Assembly: GCA_951804985.1 (NCBI GenBank)
Contig: OX638133.1
Location: forward strand, 48,519,983 to 48,583,982
Source of the DNA: Dryomyza anilis
Lineage: Eukaryota > Arthropoda > Insecta > Diptera > Dryomyzidae
Length of the DNA stretch: 64,000 bases
Direction: 5' to 3'
Position numbers and translations under genes: made by a program. Positions 54,201-64,000 of the stretch are shown here, in pieces. Positions within the stretch are counted from its first letter, which is position 1. Each line of letters starts with the position of its first letter. A model generated the notes under the pieces. It was given only the letters and a program-made list of their open reading frames with translations, did no database searches and was not told the origin of the DNA.

Positions 54201-55769
54201 ATATTAAAGACACTTTGAAACATTTTTAATTTTAATAATAGTAGGCCTTTCAAATTTTGTTAGAAAAATATAACTCACACAAAAAAAATAAGAAAAATAA
54301 AAAATATGAAATAAAAAATATTTTTTAATATAAAACGTTTTTAAAGTAAATTTTTCGTATGATATTCTTAAAGTTCACATTAAAAACGTTATATATTAAA
54401 CAATATTTTTTTATTCCATATGTTTAATTCGTTTTGAAGCTATGATGAAGTATATACAGGTTAAGTCATCTTTCAAAATTCAGTCGCCATTTACTTTTTT
54501 TTTAAAACTGTTTGAAAGAATCAACATTTGTTTACGAAAAATTTAAAACAATACCAGAGAGTATATATTTGATATAGAGAAACTGATTAGAGAAACTCAA
54601 AATTTTAAAATAAATAAATTACAACACTTTGGTGATTTTCAAGCTGTCTATGGGCTCCAGAAGAACACCACAGTGTATAACAAAAGTGAAAAATTTGAAT
54701 TTGTGGTGTGAAATATTAATAAATTAGCCAAATTAATGTGCAAAAAACGTAACCTTGAAATAATGTTTATATTGACAATAATTTGTTATATTTTTTAAAT
54801 TTTCTTAATGACATTCTCAGCATAGTGTATGCCAACTAACTGTCTAGATGAACTAACCTGTATATACTTCAACCATGAATAATACCGTACAAAGCTGTAC
54901 ACATGGACAAATCATATTTATTCTTAAATTACGCTAACAAATAAAAACACATGTTTCCCAGTTTTCATGTCATGGTATTTTCTAGTATTTAATGGTATTT
55001 TCCGATTAAAATAATAATTAATCCTTTTGACTATTTTTGATAGTAAAAAACTATTTATATAGTATTTTTTTGGGTGTACCTTTTCTTCCATATTCTAGCT
55101 ATAAAGATACTTTTCAAAACTTCAAAACCAAAACTTACACAAAAATGCTTTTGCCTGCTAGGGGCAGGCTTGAACATACCAGTTTCCTGCGTAAATGCCT
55201 GCTATACAATGTGTATTTCCTACTATATTCCTTTGAGTTTTCTTCAAAACTACTTCTATAATACCAGTTTCCTCGCATATTTTTTGTCTGGGGCAGAAAA
55301 ACGTTCGTTTTAATTAATCGTTTTTAATTAAGTTCATTCTACAAATGTAGGAAGTATTTTTTTATCATTTTTTGCAATAAGAATGTAGTAAATTATGACG
55401 TATACAATCAGCTTTACCAATAATAACGATATATACAGCATTAACAAATAGACGACCTTTTGACAAGTTACGTATTTGTTAAATTTACGATTTCATTAAA
55501 ACATAAAAAAATCATCGAGAAAAGGTTTGAGAGAAATATTGTTAGTTTTCCATTATTTGTGTTTCTATTACTTACCCATAATCTGTACTGTATTCATAAC
55601 CTGTATCGAAAACAAAAAATAAAAATATTAGAAAAAATACAACATACTCATCCATATTTGAATACAATTTTTTAATCTACTGTTTTATTTCAATAACACA
55701 GATTGCCCCCTTGTTGCCTAATGAGAATGAAATTTACCAGAAAATAGATTACAATGTCGATGATTACAG
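51288..55769 (+). CDS. CNDP2-like cytosolic metallodipeptidase, three internal exons
   Basis: M20-family dipeptidase: hydrolyses Xaa-Xaa dipeptides in the cytosol using two divalent metals. Exon a (51288-51522) begins [20 protein letters not shown] and ends FGTLGK before GTAAGA. A 50-bp intron follows. Exon b (51573-52106, 178 codons) carries [10 protein letters not shown] (metal His and catalytic Asp), [12 protein letters not shown] (bridging Asp), [10 protein letters not shown] (catalytic Glu and metal Glu), CISDNYW (metal Asp) and [19 protein letters not shown] (His), ending before GTAAGT. After a 3.6 kb intron, exon c (55702-55769) reads [20 protein letters not shown] then DYR, donor GTAAAT. 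Phases match and no stops occur. The first exon and the C-terminal half, including the last metal His, are not seen; they should lie outside the window or in unread introns. Likely functional. Confidence 0.93.
52107..53708. other. dipeptidase intron, left part
   Basis: AT-rich intronic DNA without recognised elements. A 79-codon frame (52286-52525) has no family likeness. A TTTTTCCTTTGAGTGTATAG-type 20-bp direct repeat is at 53353-53392. Confidence 0.5.
53709..53976. mobile_element. PIF/Harbinger-like MITE, 268 bp
   Basis: Ends AGCTAGAATCACAC and GTGTGATTCAAGCT form a 14-bp imperfect TIR. TTA lies on both sides (53706-53708, 53977-53979), fitting the TWA target of PIF/Harbinger. Inside, TTGATGC and GTTGACGC motifs recur in both orientations. 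It lies in the dipeptidase intron. Confidence 0.8.
54012..54427. repeat. interspersed repeat F, copy 2 (inverted)
   Basis: Inverse-orientation copy of 34085-34525: CGTTTTTATTAGATTGCTTT, CTTGTCTGTCTG, CTGGATGACAATGCAATATT, AGGCCTTTCAAATTT and the same foldback (AATATGAAATAAAAAATATT against its partner). It lies in the dipeptidase intron. Confidence 0.75.
54967..55078. mobile_element. family C MITE fragment
   Basis: Matches the right two-thirds of 18504-18670: TGTCATGGTATTTTCT, AATGGTATTTTCCGATTAAA, TTTATATAGTATTTTTTTGG then GTGTA. The left end is missing. Confidence 0.8.
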
Positions 55770-57538
55770 GTAAATATGATTTTAAATATATGTTATTCGT
55801 AGAGTTAAAATAGTTTACCAAATAAAAATCAATTAGACTGTTCGCTGATAGTTAATTTTTCGGTGTAAGTCACACTTTGTTCATTTCCTGAAATAAGTTG
55901 TTTTACTAGATATCTCATAGAATATTCCACAAACATATTTTAGTGATTAGACAGATTTTAATATATCAATAAGACATTGCTCTAACTCGAGTAATACAAA
56001 ATAAAAACGAATAATAGTAATTTACCACGGTTAGTTCAAAATTAAGTTTCATGTAATAATAGTTACAGACATCTGGTATTCATACCATAGTATTTGAAAT
56101 ACCCGATGTGTGTCTCACATTATTATAATATTTTTGTAGTATTCCTTGATTTCATTGTAGTATTTGGCTGGTACAAATACCATGAACCTATTCGTAGTAT
56201 TTTTCTAGTTTGCATTTAAACAGCTAAACCGAGAGCCTTTGAAAACTCTTTGTTAAATTGAAAGTTTATTGCCAAATACGTCTTAAATAGCTGTGCAAAA
56301 CAATGATTTACCACGCAAACAATACTACGTTATGACGACTGGCGATGATTCGCTGTTTTGAATTTTAATAATCATCGGGGCTTAAAATTATTATATGGAT
56401 GAAAAACAAATGATAGTACAAAATATGTTTGTTATTACTGACATATTATGGTTTATTCGGTTTGTTAGACCGCTACTACCACACGCATAGAAAAAACGTT
56501 CCTTATAAACGTAAAATTAGACAAAAGAACTTCGTTTGTGGATTACTTTTGACCAAACGAGTTTTTTCGTTTGTACCAAACTAGTATTTCATATGCATTT
56601 TTAGGTTAAAAACATTTTAAAAAATATATTTTATGTTTTATTATAATTACACTGTTCTACAAGGATTTTAATCTGAAATAAAACCTATCATTTCTGTTTG
56701 ATTTCGGTCTCCTGATTCTTGCTGCGTACTCAGAATGTTCCCTATACGTCGATTTGCACAAAATGAAACTTGCCCTAGGATAATTGGCAAAAAAAAATCT
56801 GTGTCCAGTTTTTGCAATAATATCAGAAAAGTGTGTCGAGAGAGTAATTTATCACAATTCTCTAAGCTTTCTTAAAAAACTGTTTTTGCTGTCAAAATTT
56901 CGAAAAAATGTTTTAAACTTTATCTTACTGTAATTTTTCGGAATATTTTTTAAAATTTGTTTATGAAAAATATAATTAAAATGGAGGCAATTGCACGCAG
57001 AGATATACAATTTCATATTGATATAATGTAGTGGTGCTAGATGCAAAATCGAATAAAATTCCTAGCATCTGATGTACGCATTATGGGAAAACATGATGGG
57101 GGGAAATTGCACTGCGTAATCTCCTGGTGTGTACTTGATTCGGCAGGATTTAATGGGTTAAACAAATCTATTACCCATCCGTCGTCAACAAATGTTTCTG
57201 AGCGACTGAACTGAAATTATTGAAAATTTTACATGAAAAAAATAAAATAGTAAGGTTGTTTTGAAAAAATATATTAATTTTTAAAAGATATATTAAAAGA
57301 AAATACAATTAAATTAATTTATTTTCATTTTTATAATTTCGGATTATGCATTTTCTAATCTTAAATTTATTTTGGAATATTCCCGGCCGAAAATAATGGC
57401 TCAATATTTTCATGAAAAACTAAAAACAAAACGTTTTTCTTCAAATATATGAAGACTTACCAAAAATTGTTAAGTCTACTTAGCAAATTATAAAATTCAA
57501 AAAACTTCCAGTGGATTTTCATTTATGCTAAGAACTTT
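55770..57538. other. dipeptidase intron or downstream, non-coding
   Basis: No further dipeptidase exon was recognised. 56085-56215 has several GTAGTATTT/CATAGTATTTGAAATAC motifs in both orientations. ACACGCATAGAAAAAACG at 56480 resembles the end of family E2 but no partner end was found. Confidence 0.4.
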
Positions 57539-57683
57539 TTATACCCTACACTAAGGGTGAAAGGGTATATTGAGTTCGGTACGCCGTTTGTAACACCCTG
57601 AAAAAAGCATCTCCGGTAAGGAAAAGTATATATATTCTTGATCAGCATGACCTCCTGAGTCGATTTAGCGATGTCCGTCTGCC

Positions 57684-57742
<59 letters not shown>

Positions 57743-58125
57743 CCTTCAGTCCGTCTTTTGAAATCACGATTATAGAAAAAGTTGAAGAGCTAGAGCAATG
57801 AAACTTTAGATTTAAATTACTTATATATCTAAGCTGTCTGAACAAGAAAATTGGCATGATCGGTTTATTGTGACCTGAAAACCGACCACTTATGTTCAAA
57901 TACCTCATAAAATTTACATCTACAAATCAATTTTACTGTATACGTGACATTATTGACATGCTCAAATACATGTAAATAATGTTTTCCCACGAAACGACTT
58001 GTGGTTCCCAAAAAAAATCGAAATTCGGTACACCTACCCATTTGTAAATATGGGTATCAAATGAATGGAAATTCATCAACGATTGAAAGTTTGTAGTTAT
58101 TTTCAGGATTCGTATACCCTGGGGA
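57539..58125 (+). mobile_element. mini-me element with expanded microsatellite, 3' truncated
   Basis: TATACCCTACACTAAGGGTG start, TATATATTCTTGATCAGCAT core, then a pure (CTGT)n tract of about 13 units (57683-57734), and the 3' part to GATTCGTATACCCTGG. The hairpin end is missing. Confidence 0.88.
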
Positions 58126-59666
58126 TAGGAATAAATAATCGAAAAATGGAATAACATTAAAAATAGTCTTATTCGAATTAGCATGTTATGGAATTGGGTG
58201 GCATATTTTCATGCATATACAATTTATAAAATATTAATCTAACCAGATCCGGAACCAATAATCCAAAAGGTTTTAGTCCCTGGATAGAAAATATTTTTGA
58301 TATAGTACCGATTTTATTTTTCTTGTTCATATATCTTACAAATTTATGTTGAGATTTATGATTTTTTATTATATCACTAAAATATAAATTAAAAAAAAAT
58401 GTCCAATGATAGCTAGACAATTCCCAAAGTAAGAAATTAAATATATTTCAAGAATTTTATAAACGAGAACTAGAGAATTAAGTATAGAAAATAATAAAAA
58501 TTACAAAATTTCACTAATGAAAAAAAAAAAAATAAAAAAAAAACCATGCAATAATCATTAAAAAATGTTTTTTTTTAATATTTTACGATCTAAGTTTGAA
58601 CGTTAAAATTAGTTTAAAAAAATGTATTACTTCAGTGCTCAGATTTTCCTCACTAAATAGGGGTTCGTTTGAATAATTGGCATACTGTATGACCCTTACA
58701 AAACCGACATTATTGAGAAAAATGTTTTATATATTTTAATTTGTCAAAATTATTAGTGTTTGTATTACGTATTGTAAATTTATAAACATATTTAACTATA
58801 TTAAAACATTTATATTGTAAATTTTAGCATTTTCAGAACACCTACAAATCCCCCCTCCCCTGGCTACGGGCCTGATGCTGATGATTTATATGATAATATA
58901 TATTATTAATAATAATAAATTAAAAAAAAAATTAAATAAAAAAAATATTGCATTAGGCAAGATTCGAACCCGCGTCCTCGTGCATAGTAGACAGGCATGC
59001 AATCATCGTGACATTTTTAAAGTTTATATTTTCACACAAAAAGAATTTTACGTTTAATATTAATGTTTATATATTTGTTGCAAACATTTTTTTATTTTTA
59101 TTTTGGTACACAAACGAACTTTCGTTCAGAATAAATGAATAAATAATTTATTTTTTTACATTAAACTTTTGCGAGCAAAGTTGGAGCACGTTGCTAAGAA
59201 ATTCTGCTGCCGCAAACGTTTTGTAAATGATTCTTTTCTATGCCTATAGTGCTGCTCGAGTGGTTAACGATAAAATTGATCTAATCTGGACTAAAATGAA
59301 CGGCAATCTACGCACGTAGAAATAACAGCGAACCAACAGCTATTTGTATATCGTGGAAGAACTAGATTTACATAGTATATCTTATTGAACTCTGCCTTAG
59401 TAGTAATTTACCTTAAGAGGGAAGACAGAAATTTTTTAAAATTTGGGGTTCAAAAAAAATATATATTTTTTAATGGCACATTCATTTCGTTTTGTACCAA
59501 TATACTATGATATTAATGCATATGAATTCCGTTCGCGTGAATCATTTATTGCAAGGGGCGCAAAAGTTATGGCGGTTTTAACCACTTGAATATGATTTAA
59601 TGCCCCACTTTTTGGGTTGACCAACTTACGAATATTTAATATTTTGACCTATTTCGTGAGTACTGG
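58126..59666. other. non-coding stretch
   Basis: Very AT-rich. Near 58945-59015 the minus strand has GGGTTCGAATCTTGCC, a B-box-like sequence of a possible tRNA-derived SINE head, with no matching A box. 58845-58880 has a C-rich patch (CCCCCCTCCCCTGGCTACGG) of unknown origin. Confidence 0.35.
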
Positions 59667-60030
59667 GTACTGACAAAAGTGTCGTGATTTCACCATAAAA
59701 AGACTTAATATAGAAATTTTTGATTGCAATAAAATATTTGAATCATAACCACTCACGTAGATGCTTAAAACACTTCAAAAACATTATTTACCATAAACAT
59801 TTGCAAAAACAAAATATCAATATTTTGCACAATTTTCAAAAAGTCCAAAAGTTCGTGCAGTACTGTGGATGTGCCTCAATCAAATTTGTACTGACAAAAG
59901 TGTCGCTATTTCATCATAAAAGGACTTAAGAGAGACATTTTTGATTGCAATAAAACATTATTTACCATAAAAATTGGCAAAAACAAAATTTAAAAATTTT
60001 GCACAATTTTCAAAAAGTCCATAAAATTTT
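59667..60030. repeat. tandem duplication, about 222-bp period
   Basis: TACTGACAAAAGTGTCG (59667 and 59889) starts both units. Both continue with TTTTTGATTGCAATAAAA, ACATTATTTACCATAAA and GCACAATTTTCAAAAAGTCC. The second unit lacks about 50 bp present in the first. Confidence 0.88.
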
Positions 60031-61501
60031 TATATCCGCCACTGATTTTGTGATGGTAAGTAATGAAAAATCTCAGTTCAAAAATCTCAATACACTGAAC
60101 TATTTCAAATAATAATGGAAATGTGCCAAGCTAAAAACTATTTTGAACGAATTACCGTTCTTTTTTTTCGACATTTGCATTTACAGTCGATCTTGATGGC
60201 ACATTAACGAGATATAAGTCACACGGGCAAATTTACAACAGCTACAACTAATATTTTTAATTAAAATTTCATTGAGATGCGTACGTGCCCTGGTCAAAAA
60301 AACATAAACATTGAAAATGGGGGAAAATGGTTTCAATTTTGCACCACCGTATATCAATCTATAAAATTATGTATTTTAGGTATTTTTTAAAATGTTTCAA
60401 ATTCAAATTTCTGTAACAAATTGAGGTAAAGACTTCTGGCATTCTTATAATTTTAGGTATACTTGATCCAACTCTATTAATCATTATCATTAAATCAAAA
60501 AACTGCGGAAGTTATTGATAAATTAAAATTAGTTTCAATGATTTAAAAAAAATCTGTTTTTGCCCGGTGTGCTAGCTGGAATTGGAATTTAATCTACAAA
60601 ACGTGATTTTTAATATATTTCTACTCCAAAAAATATCCACAGTATTTCTGGGGACTTTCCCAAATGATCGTCTGAGACACATTTCCAAGAATTTGAAGCT
60701 TTCGGGAGTCTGATTTTTGGGTTAAAAATCAATTTTTTAAAAATAAATATATTAAACTGTACAGAAAAGTATTACAGTCTGCGTAGAAGTGTTTCTTTTC
60801 ATATATTAATGTGGTTTTCCACAGAGTTCGGAAATCCTCACTCACGCTCACTCAAACTCATGAGTTTTGCAAAATATTTTTTTCTCGTTGCTACTCACCT
60901 CATGAGTGAGTAGCCAGAAAATACACGGCAAACTCACAACTCATAAGAGAGTCGCGTTTTGTGAGTAGAGATTTTGCTACACACAAGAGAGTTTTGCGTT
61001 TCACCTCTCCATCCGCATTACACACGAGAGAGTGCAACAAACAAACTCTCACTTTTCGTCAACTCATATTTGTTCAAGGACAAAGAGAATGCGTTGATCT
61101 ACTCACTGTACAGGCTTGCAAAGTGTAACATCATTGTTGCCATTTCTGTTGGAATCTTCCCATCTGTGGTATTTTTGAAATGTTGTGTAAAATTATATAA
61201 TTGATATTGTTTTTTTGCTATAACTTTTTATATGTACAAGTCAAAATGTACATCTATGTAAAGACATTAAATGTTTGTTTTTAAAGTGCCTATCGATGGA
61301 CATAAACCTTAAATAAAAATTCCAAATATGCCAACAAATGCTCAAGCATATTATGGGAAATGACCTAAAATGTGGGTTATAAAATTTTCTATGCATCATT
61401 TTATGAGATATCAACCAATAACATTTTTACCGAGCTTTCAATAAGGTGGTCAAAAAATGTGGGAAAAAATGGTTTGCAAATATCTCGTGTTTTAAATTAC
61501 T
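60031..61501. other. non-coding stretch with a TGAGT/ACTCA-rich segment
   Basis: 60835-61070 contains about ten ACTCA/TGAGT pentamers, including CTCATGAG, CACTCAAACTCATGAG, CTCATGAGTGAG and GAGAGT. A similar cluster is at 63895-63990. From 61200, sequence related to the interior of 43319-44136 (TTTTTTGCTATAACTTTTTA) is present. Confidence 0.5.
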
Positions 61502-62223
61502 ATTTATTGTCAGTTTTGAATATCCAATTGTTATATTTAAAAATGTATTAAATTGTTGTTGGTAACAATAGATATTGTCATTCTTAATTATATTGAAATT
61601 GTCAGTTGAAATATTTTATTGTCAAATTGTTATAAATCAAAAGATTTGTTTTTATTTTATATGTTGTTTTATTTAAACTTGCATATTGTATATAATCTCA
61701 TTCTTTTAATACCGGTGATTTTGCAAAGGTTCATTTTGCCCAAGCCTCTGATTCAGCTAATAAAATTGGTAAATGTAGCACGTTAGCACTTAGCACGACA
61801 ATATGTCACAGACGAATGTTCGGTATATGCAGAGGCTAGATCAATTATAGGTGGGAACTACTAGTTCACTTGCAACACTACTGCATTCAGTAATAGGTGT
61901 GGATGATCTCTAGCTGATTCGCAATAGATAAAACAACCCATCAACATTTATCAAGGGATTCCAATCCATTCTGGATTCCAATGCGAGCCTTGCAGCTTAT
62001 CTGCAATAAACAGTACAAAACGAAACAAATTTAAATATTTTGGCTATATTTATTAATTTTATATTTAACTTACATTATTTAAAGAAATTAGTTGAACAAC
62101 ATTTCAAAATTTTGAAAACAATAACAATGTTTGGCATATCAAAACAGAGCTGCCACATTATTTTATATAGTTTTCAAATGGCAATGGTGTATTGTAAAAT
62201 GTAACAATATATTTCTATGCGTG
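61502..62223. mobile_element. family E2 TIR element, left-truncated copy
   Basis: Matches 35950-36673 almost throughout (CAAGCCTCTGAT.CAGCTAA, CAACCCATCAACATTTATCA, ATCAAAACAGAGCTGCCACA) and ends CAATATATTTCTATGCGTG followed by TA (62224-62225). The first 80 bp including the left TIR are missing. Confidence 0.92.
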
Positions 62224-62225
62224 TA

Positions 62226-62829
62226 AGTTCTCGAATAAAAAGATCACAAGCTTGGATGCTGTCTTGTTATATTCGCACAAGTTTGTTGTTTGTATATGCA
62301 GAGATCAGTGTTGACAATATGTATTGATATATTTCTAAAAAAAAGGCTAAAAAATGCAAATATAAATATTATTTACTACTTTAACATTTATGTCAAATTT
62401 TATTCTTTTTTTTTATTCATTACTTGGAATGATTATAAAGTTATTGAAATACATTTAAAAAATATATAAAAAAAAATCCCGTATTGAGATTGCACAATGC
62501 AACATTTATGTTTTAATATCGCGTTAGTTGGAAAAACGTTGCGAATTTGTTTAATGTTTGTTGGCTGAGTTGGGCGTAGGTTTTGGTTTTCAGCATTAGT
62601 GCATTTATAAAAGAGAGTTTATAAAATAATAAAAAGATGGGGAAAAAAAGAAATATTCTTAAATATTGACAGTTAAAAAATTACGTTTTGAAGTTTAAAA
62701 CTAATTTGAAACATATTTAAATTCAAAATATTTTTTTCCGAACGCGCACGTGATAATGGTGCACATAAATGCTGGACTTCACAAGTCAAGTCATCATGTT
62801 GTTCGCGTTAAATAAAAAAAAAGTATTTT
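62226..62829. other. non-coding stretch
   Basis: AT-rich, no coding frame, no recognised repeat. Confidence 0.5.
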
Positions 62830-62978
62830 TATACTCTACACTAAGAGTGAAAGGGTATATTCAGTTAGGTACGCCGTTTGTAACACCCAGAAGGAAGCAT
62901 CTCCGGTATGGCAAAGTATATATATTCTTGATCAGCATGACCTCCTGAGTCGATTTAGCGATGTCCGTCTGTCTGTCC

Positions 62979-63024
<46 letters not shown>

Positions 63025-63515
63025 TGAAATCCCTAGTACTTTTAAATTTGAAGAGCTAGATAAATGAAACTTATAACTTAGATTACTAATATACCTACGC
63101 TGTATGTGCGATCCGACCACTTATGTTCAAATACCTCATATAAAATGTACATATAAAGATCAATTTTTATGTATACGTGCTTAGGTAAACTTTTTTGGTC
63201 AAATGTATATTGACATCATGCTCAAATACATGATAATAATGTTTTCCGGCGAAAAGACTTGTGGTTCACAAAAAAAAAATCGAAATTCGGTACACCTACC
63301 CATTTGTAAATATGGGTATCAAATTGAATGTTTGTAGTTATTTTCAGGATTCGTATACCCTGGTGACCAATATACCACTTTGAATGGTAACCACACATAT
63401 GTGTAGGGTTTTTATAGTCGGCTTAGACCGACTATAATTTGATAATTCTAACTATTATTACACTATATTTACACCTACTTTAAAATTTCCCATGTGATCT
63501 AACCTTCCCAACTGT
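62830..63515 (+). mobile_element. mini-me element, full length
   Basis: TACTCTACACTAAGAGTGAA start, TATATATTCTTGATCAGCAT core, (GTCT)n tract (62965-63024), ACACCTACCCATTTGTAAAT, 3' hairpin TAGTCGGCTTAGACCGACTA (about 63415), and CATGTGATCTAACCTTCCCA end. The most complete copy in the window. Confidence 0.92.
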
Positions 63516-64000
63516 TTTTTTTTTGTGACTGTTAATTTCCAGACGGAAGACGGATCATTTGGGATTGATTTTAAATAACTTCTTCCATTGTGCTATTTTA
63601 TTCATTAAATCAGACTTGTCCATGTTTTGTTATCGATAACATTCGATGACATTCAATCACATTTTAAGTCAAATAATTATAAACGGCAATTTCGAAACTG
63701 TTGAGATCGCTGAATGCAGCCAATGTAAATCGAGCATTATTTATAAAATAAAACATTTTAAGTTTCAACGCAACTCGTCTGGCAACACCGCTTACTCGTT
63801 GCATACATACAAAAAATGAGCACCATGTTTATACAATTTGGCCTTGTACTTTTATGAGTATGAGAAAAAGATAAAATGTGAAATGCTGCTCCCTCGTGAG
63901 GAGAAAAATAAATGAGTTGAAGGCAGCACTCATGAGTAGTAAAGATTTTACTCTCCGATGATTATCCATTTATGAGTAGAGAGTAAGTCGGATTTTTTTC
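63516..64000. other. non-coding stretch
   Basis: No coding frame. The last 110 bp hold a TGAGT-rich cluster (ATGAGTTGAAG, CTCATGAGTAG, TTATGAGTAGAGAGTAAG) like that at 60835. Confidence 0.45.

Noticed and set aside
58945..59015. Minus-strand tRNA-like sequence with GGGTTCGAATC
   Set aside because: Only the B box is convincing. No A box at the proper distance and no folding into a tRNA.
62932..63120. Frames rich in Thr-Asp-Arg-Gln repeats (also at 57642-57908)
   Set aside because: Translation of the (GTCT)n microsatellite of mini-me elements; not protein-coding.
55770..64000. Search for C-terminal dipeptidase exons
   Set aside because: No segment with the expected downstream motifs was recognised, so no exon is claimed beyond 55769.

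Overview
The window is AT-rich nuclear DNA of a eukaryote, almost certainly a higher fly (Diptera, Brachycera). The best evidence is a set of seven repeats with the mini-me/Helentron-associated core: a TATATATTCTTGATCAGCA-type block, a (GTCY)n tract and a 3' hairpin. Spliced exons resembling insect genes (a CNDP2-type dipeptidase and an otubain) support this. No bacterial operons, CRISPR arrays, viral genomes or rRNA genes were seen. The species cannot be named from the sequence.

Most of the window is a graveyard of transposable elements, many nested. From left to right it holds: a 5'-truncated LINE (1-1122); a mini-me copy; a TA-flanked TIR element (2298-3062); a coding exon resembling MICOS MIC26/27, split by a 2.45 kb near-palindromic foldback element (3681-6262); a possible PIF/Harbinger-type element with a GC-richer gene-like core (6792-8144); a GC-rich minus-strand block with broken exons of an unrecognised gene (9540-10515); and an otubain exon with a premature stop (10858-11157). 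Next come a nested block with a dead mariner-like transposase (12036-14494), an RTE-like LINE interrupted by two MITEs (16290-19090), further MITEs and tRNA-derived SINEs, and a second copy of the first LINE on the minus strand (22262-24530).

The middle (25.5-50 kb) is dominated by simple-sequence DNA with a perfect 66-bp palindrome (25809-25874), a CR1/L2-like LINE tail (30110-31090), ten or so SINE copies and fragments, nested mini-me elements, two TIR elements that share one TA target (35315-36673), a decayed hAT transposase (37925-38825) and several tandem duplications.

The one gene that looks functional is a plus-strand CNDP2-like cytosolic dipeptidase. Three consecutive coding exons are visible (51288-51522, 51573-52106, 55702-55769), with intact frame, splice sites and all expected N-terminal metal and catalytic residues. 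Its first exon and C-terminal exons are not in view, and its introns carry MITEs. The rest of the right-hand side is intronic or intergenic sequence with mini-me copies, a third copy of the 35.9 kb TIR element, and TGAGT-rich stretches.

There is no coordinated gene system here. Interest lies in the structural DNA (palindromes, foldback, nested insertions, inverted core duplication), in the broken host-like genes, and in the SINE family. All family names come from recognising motifs by eye; no searches were run.
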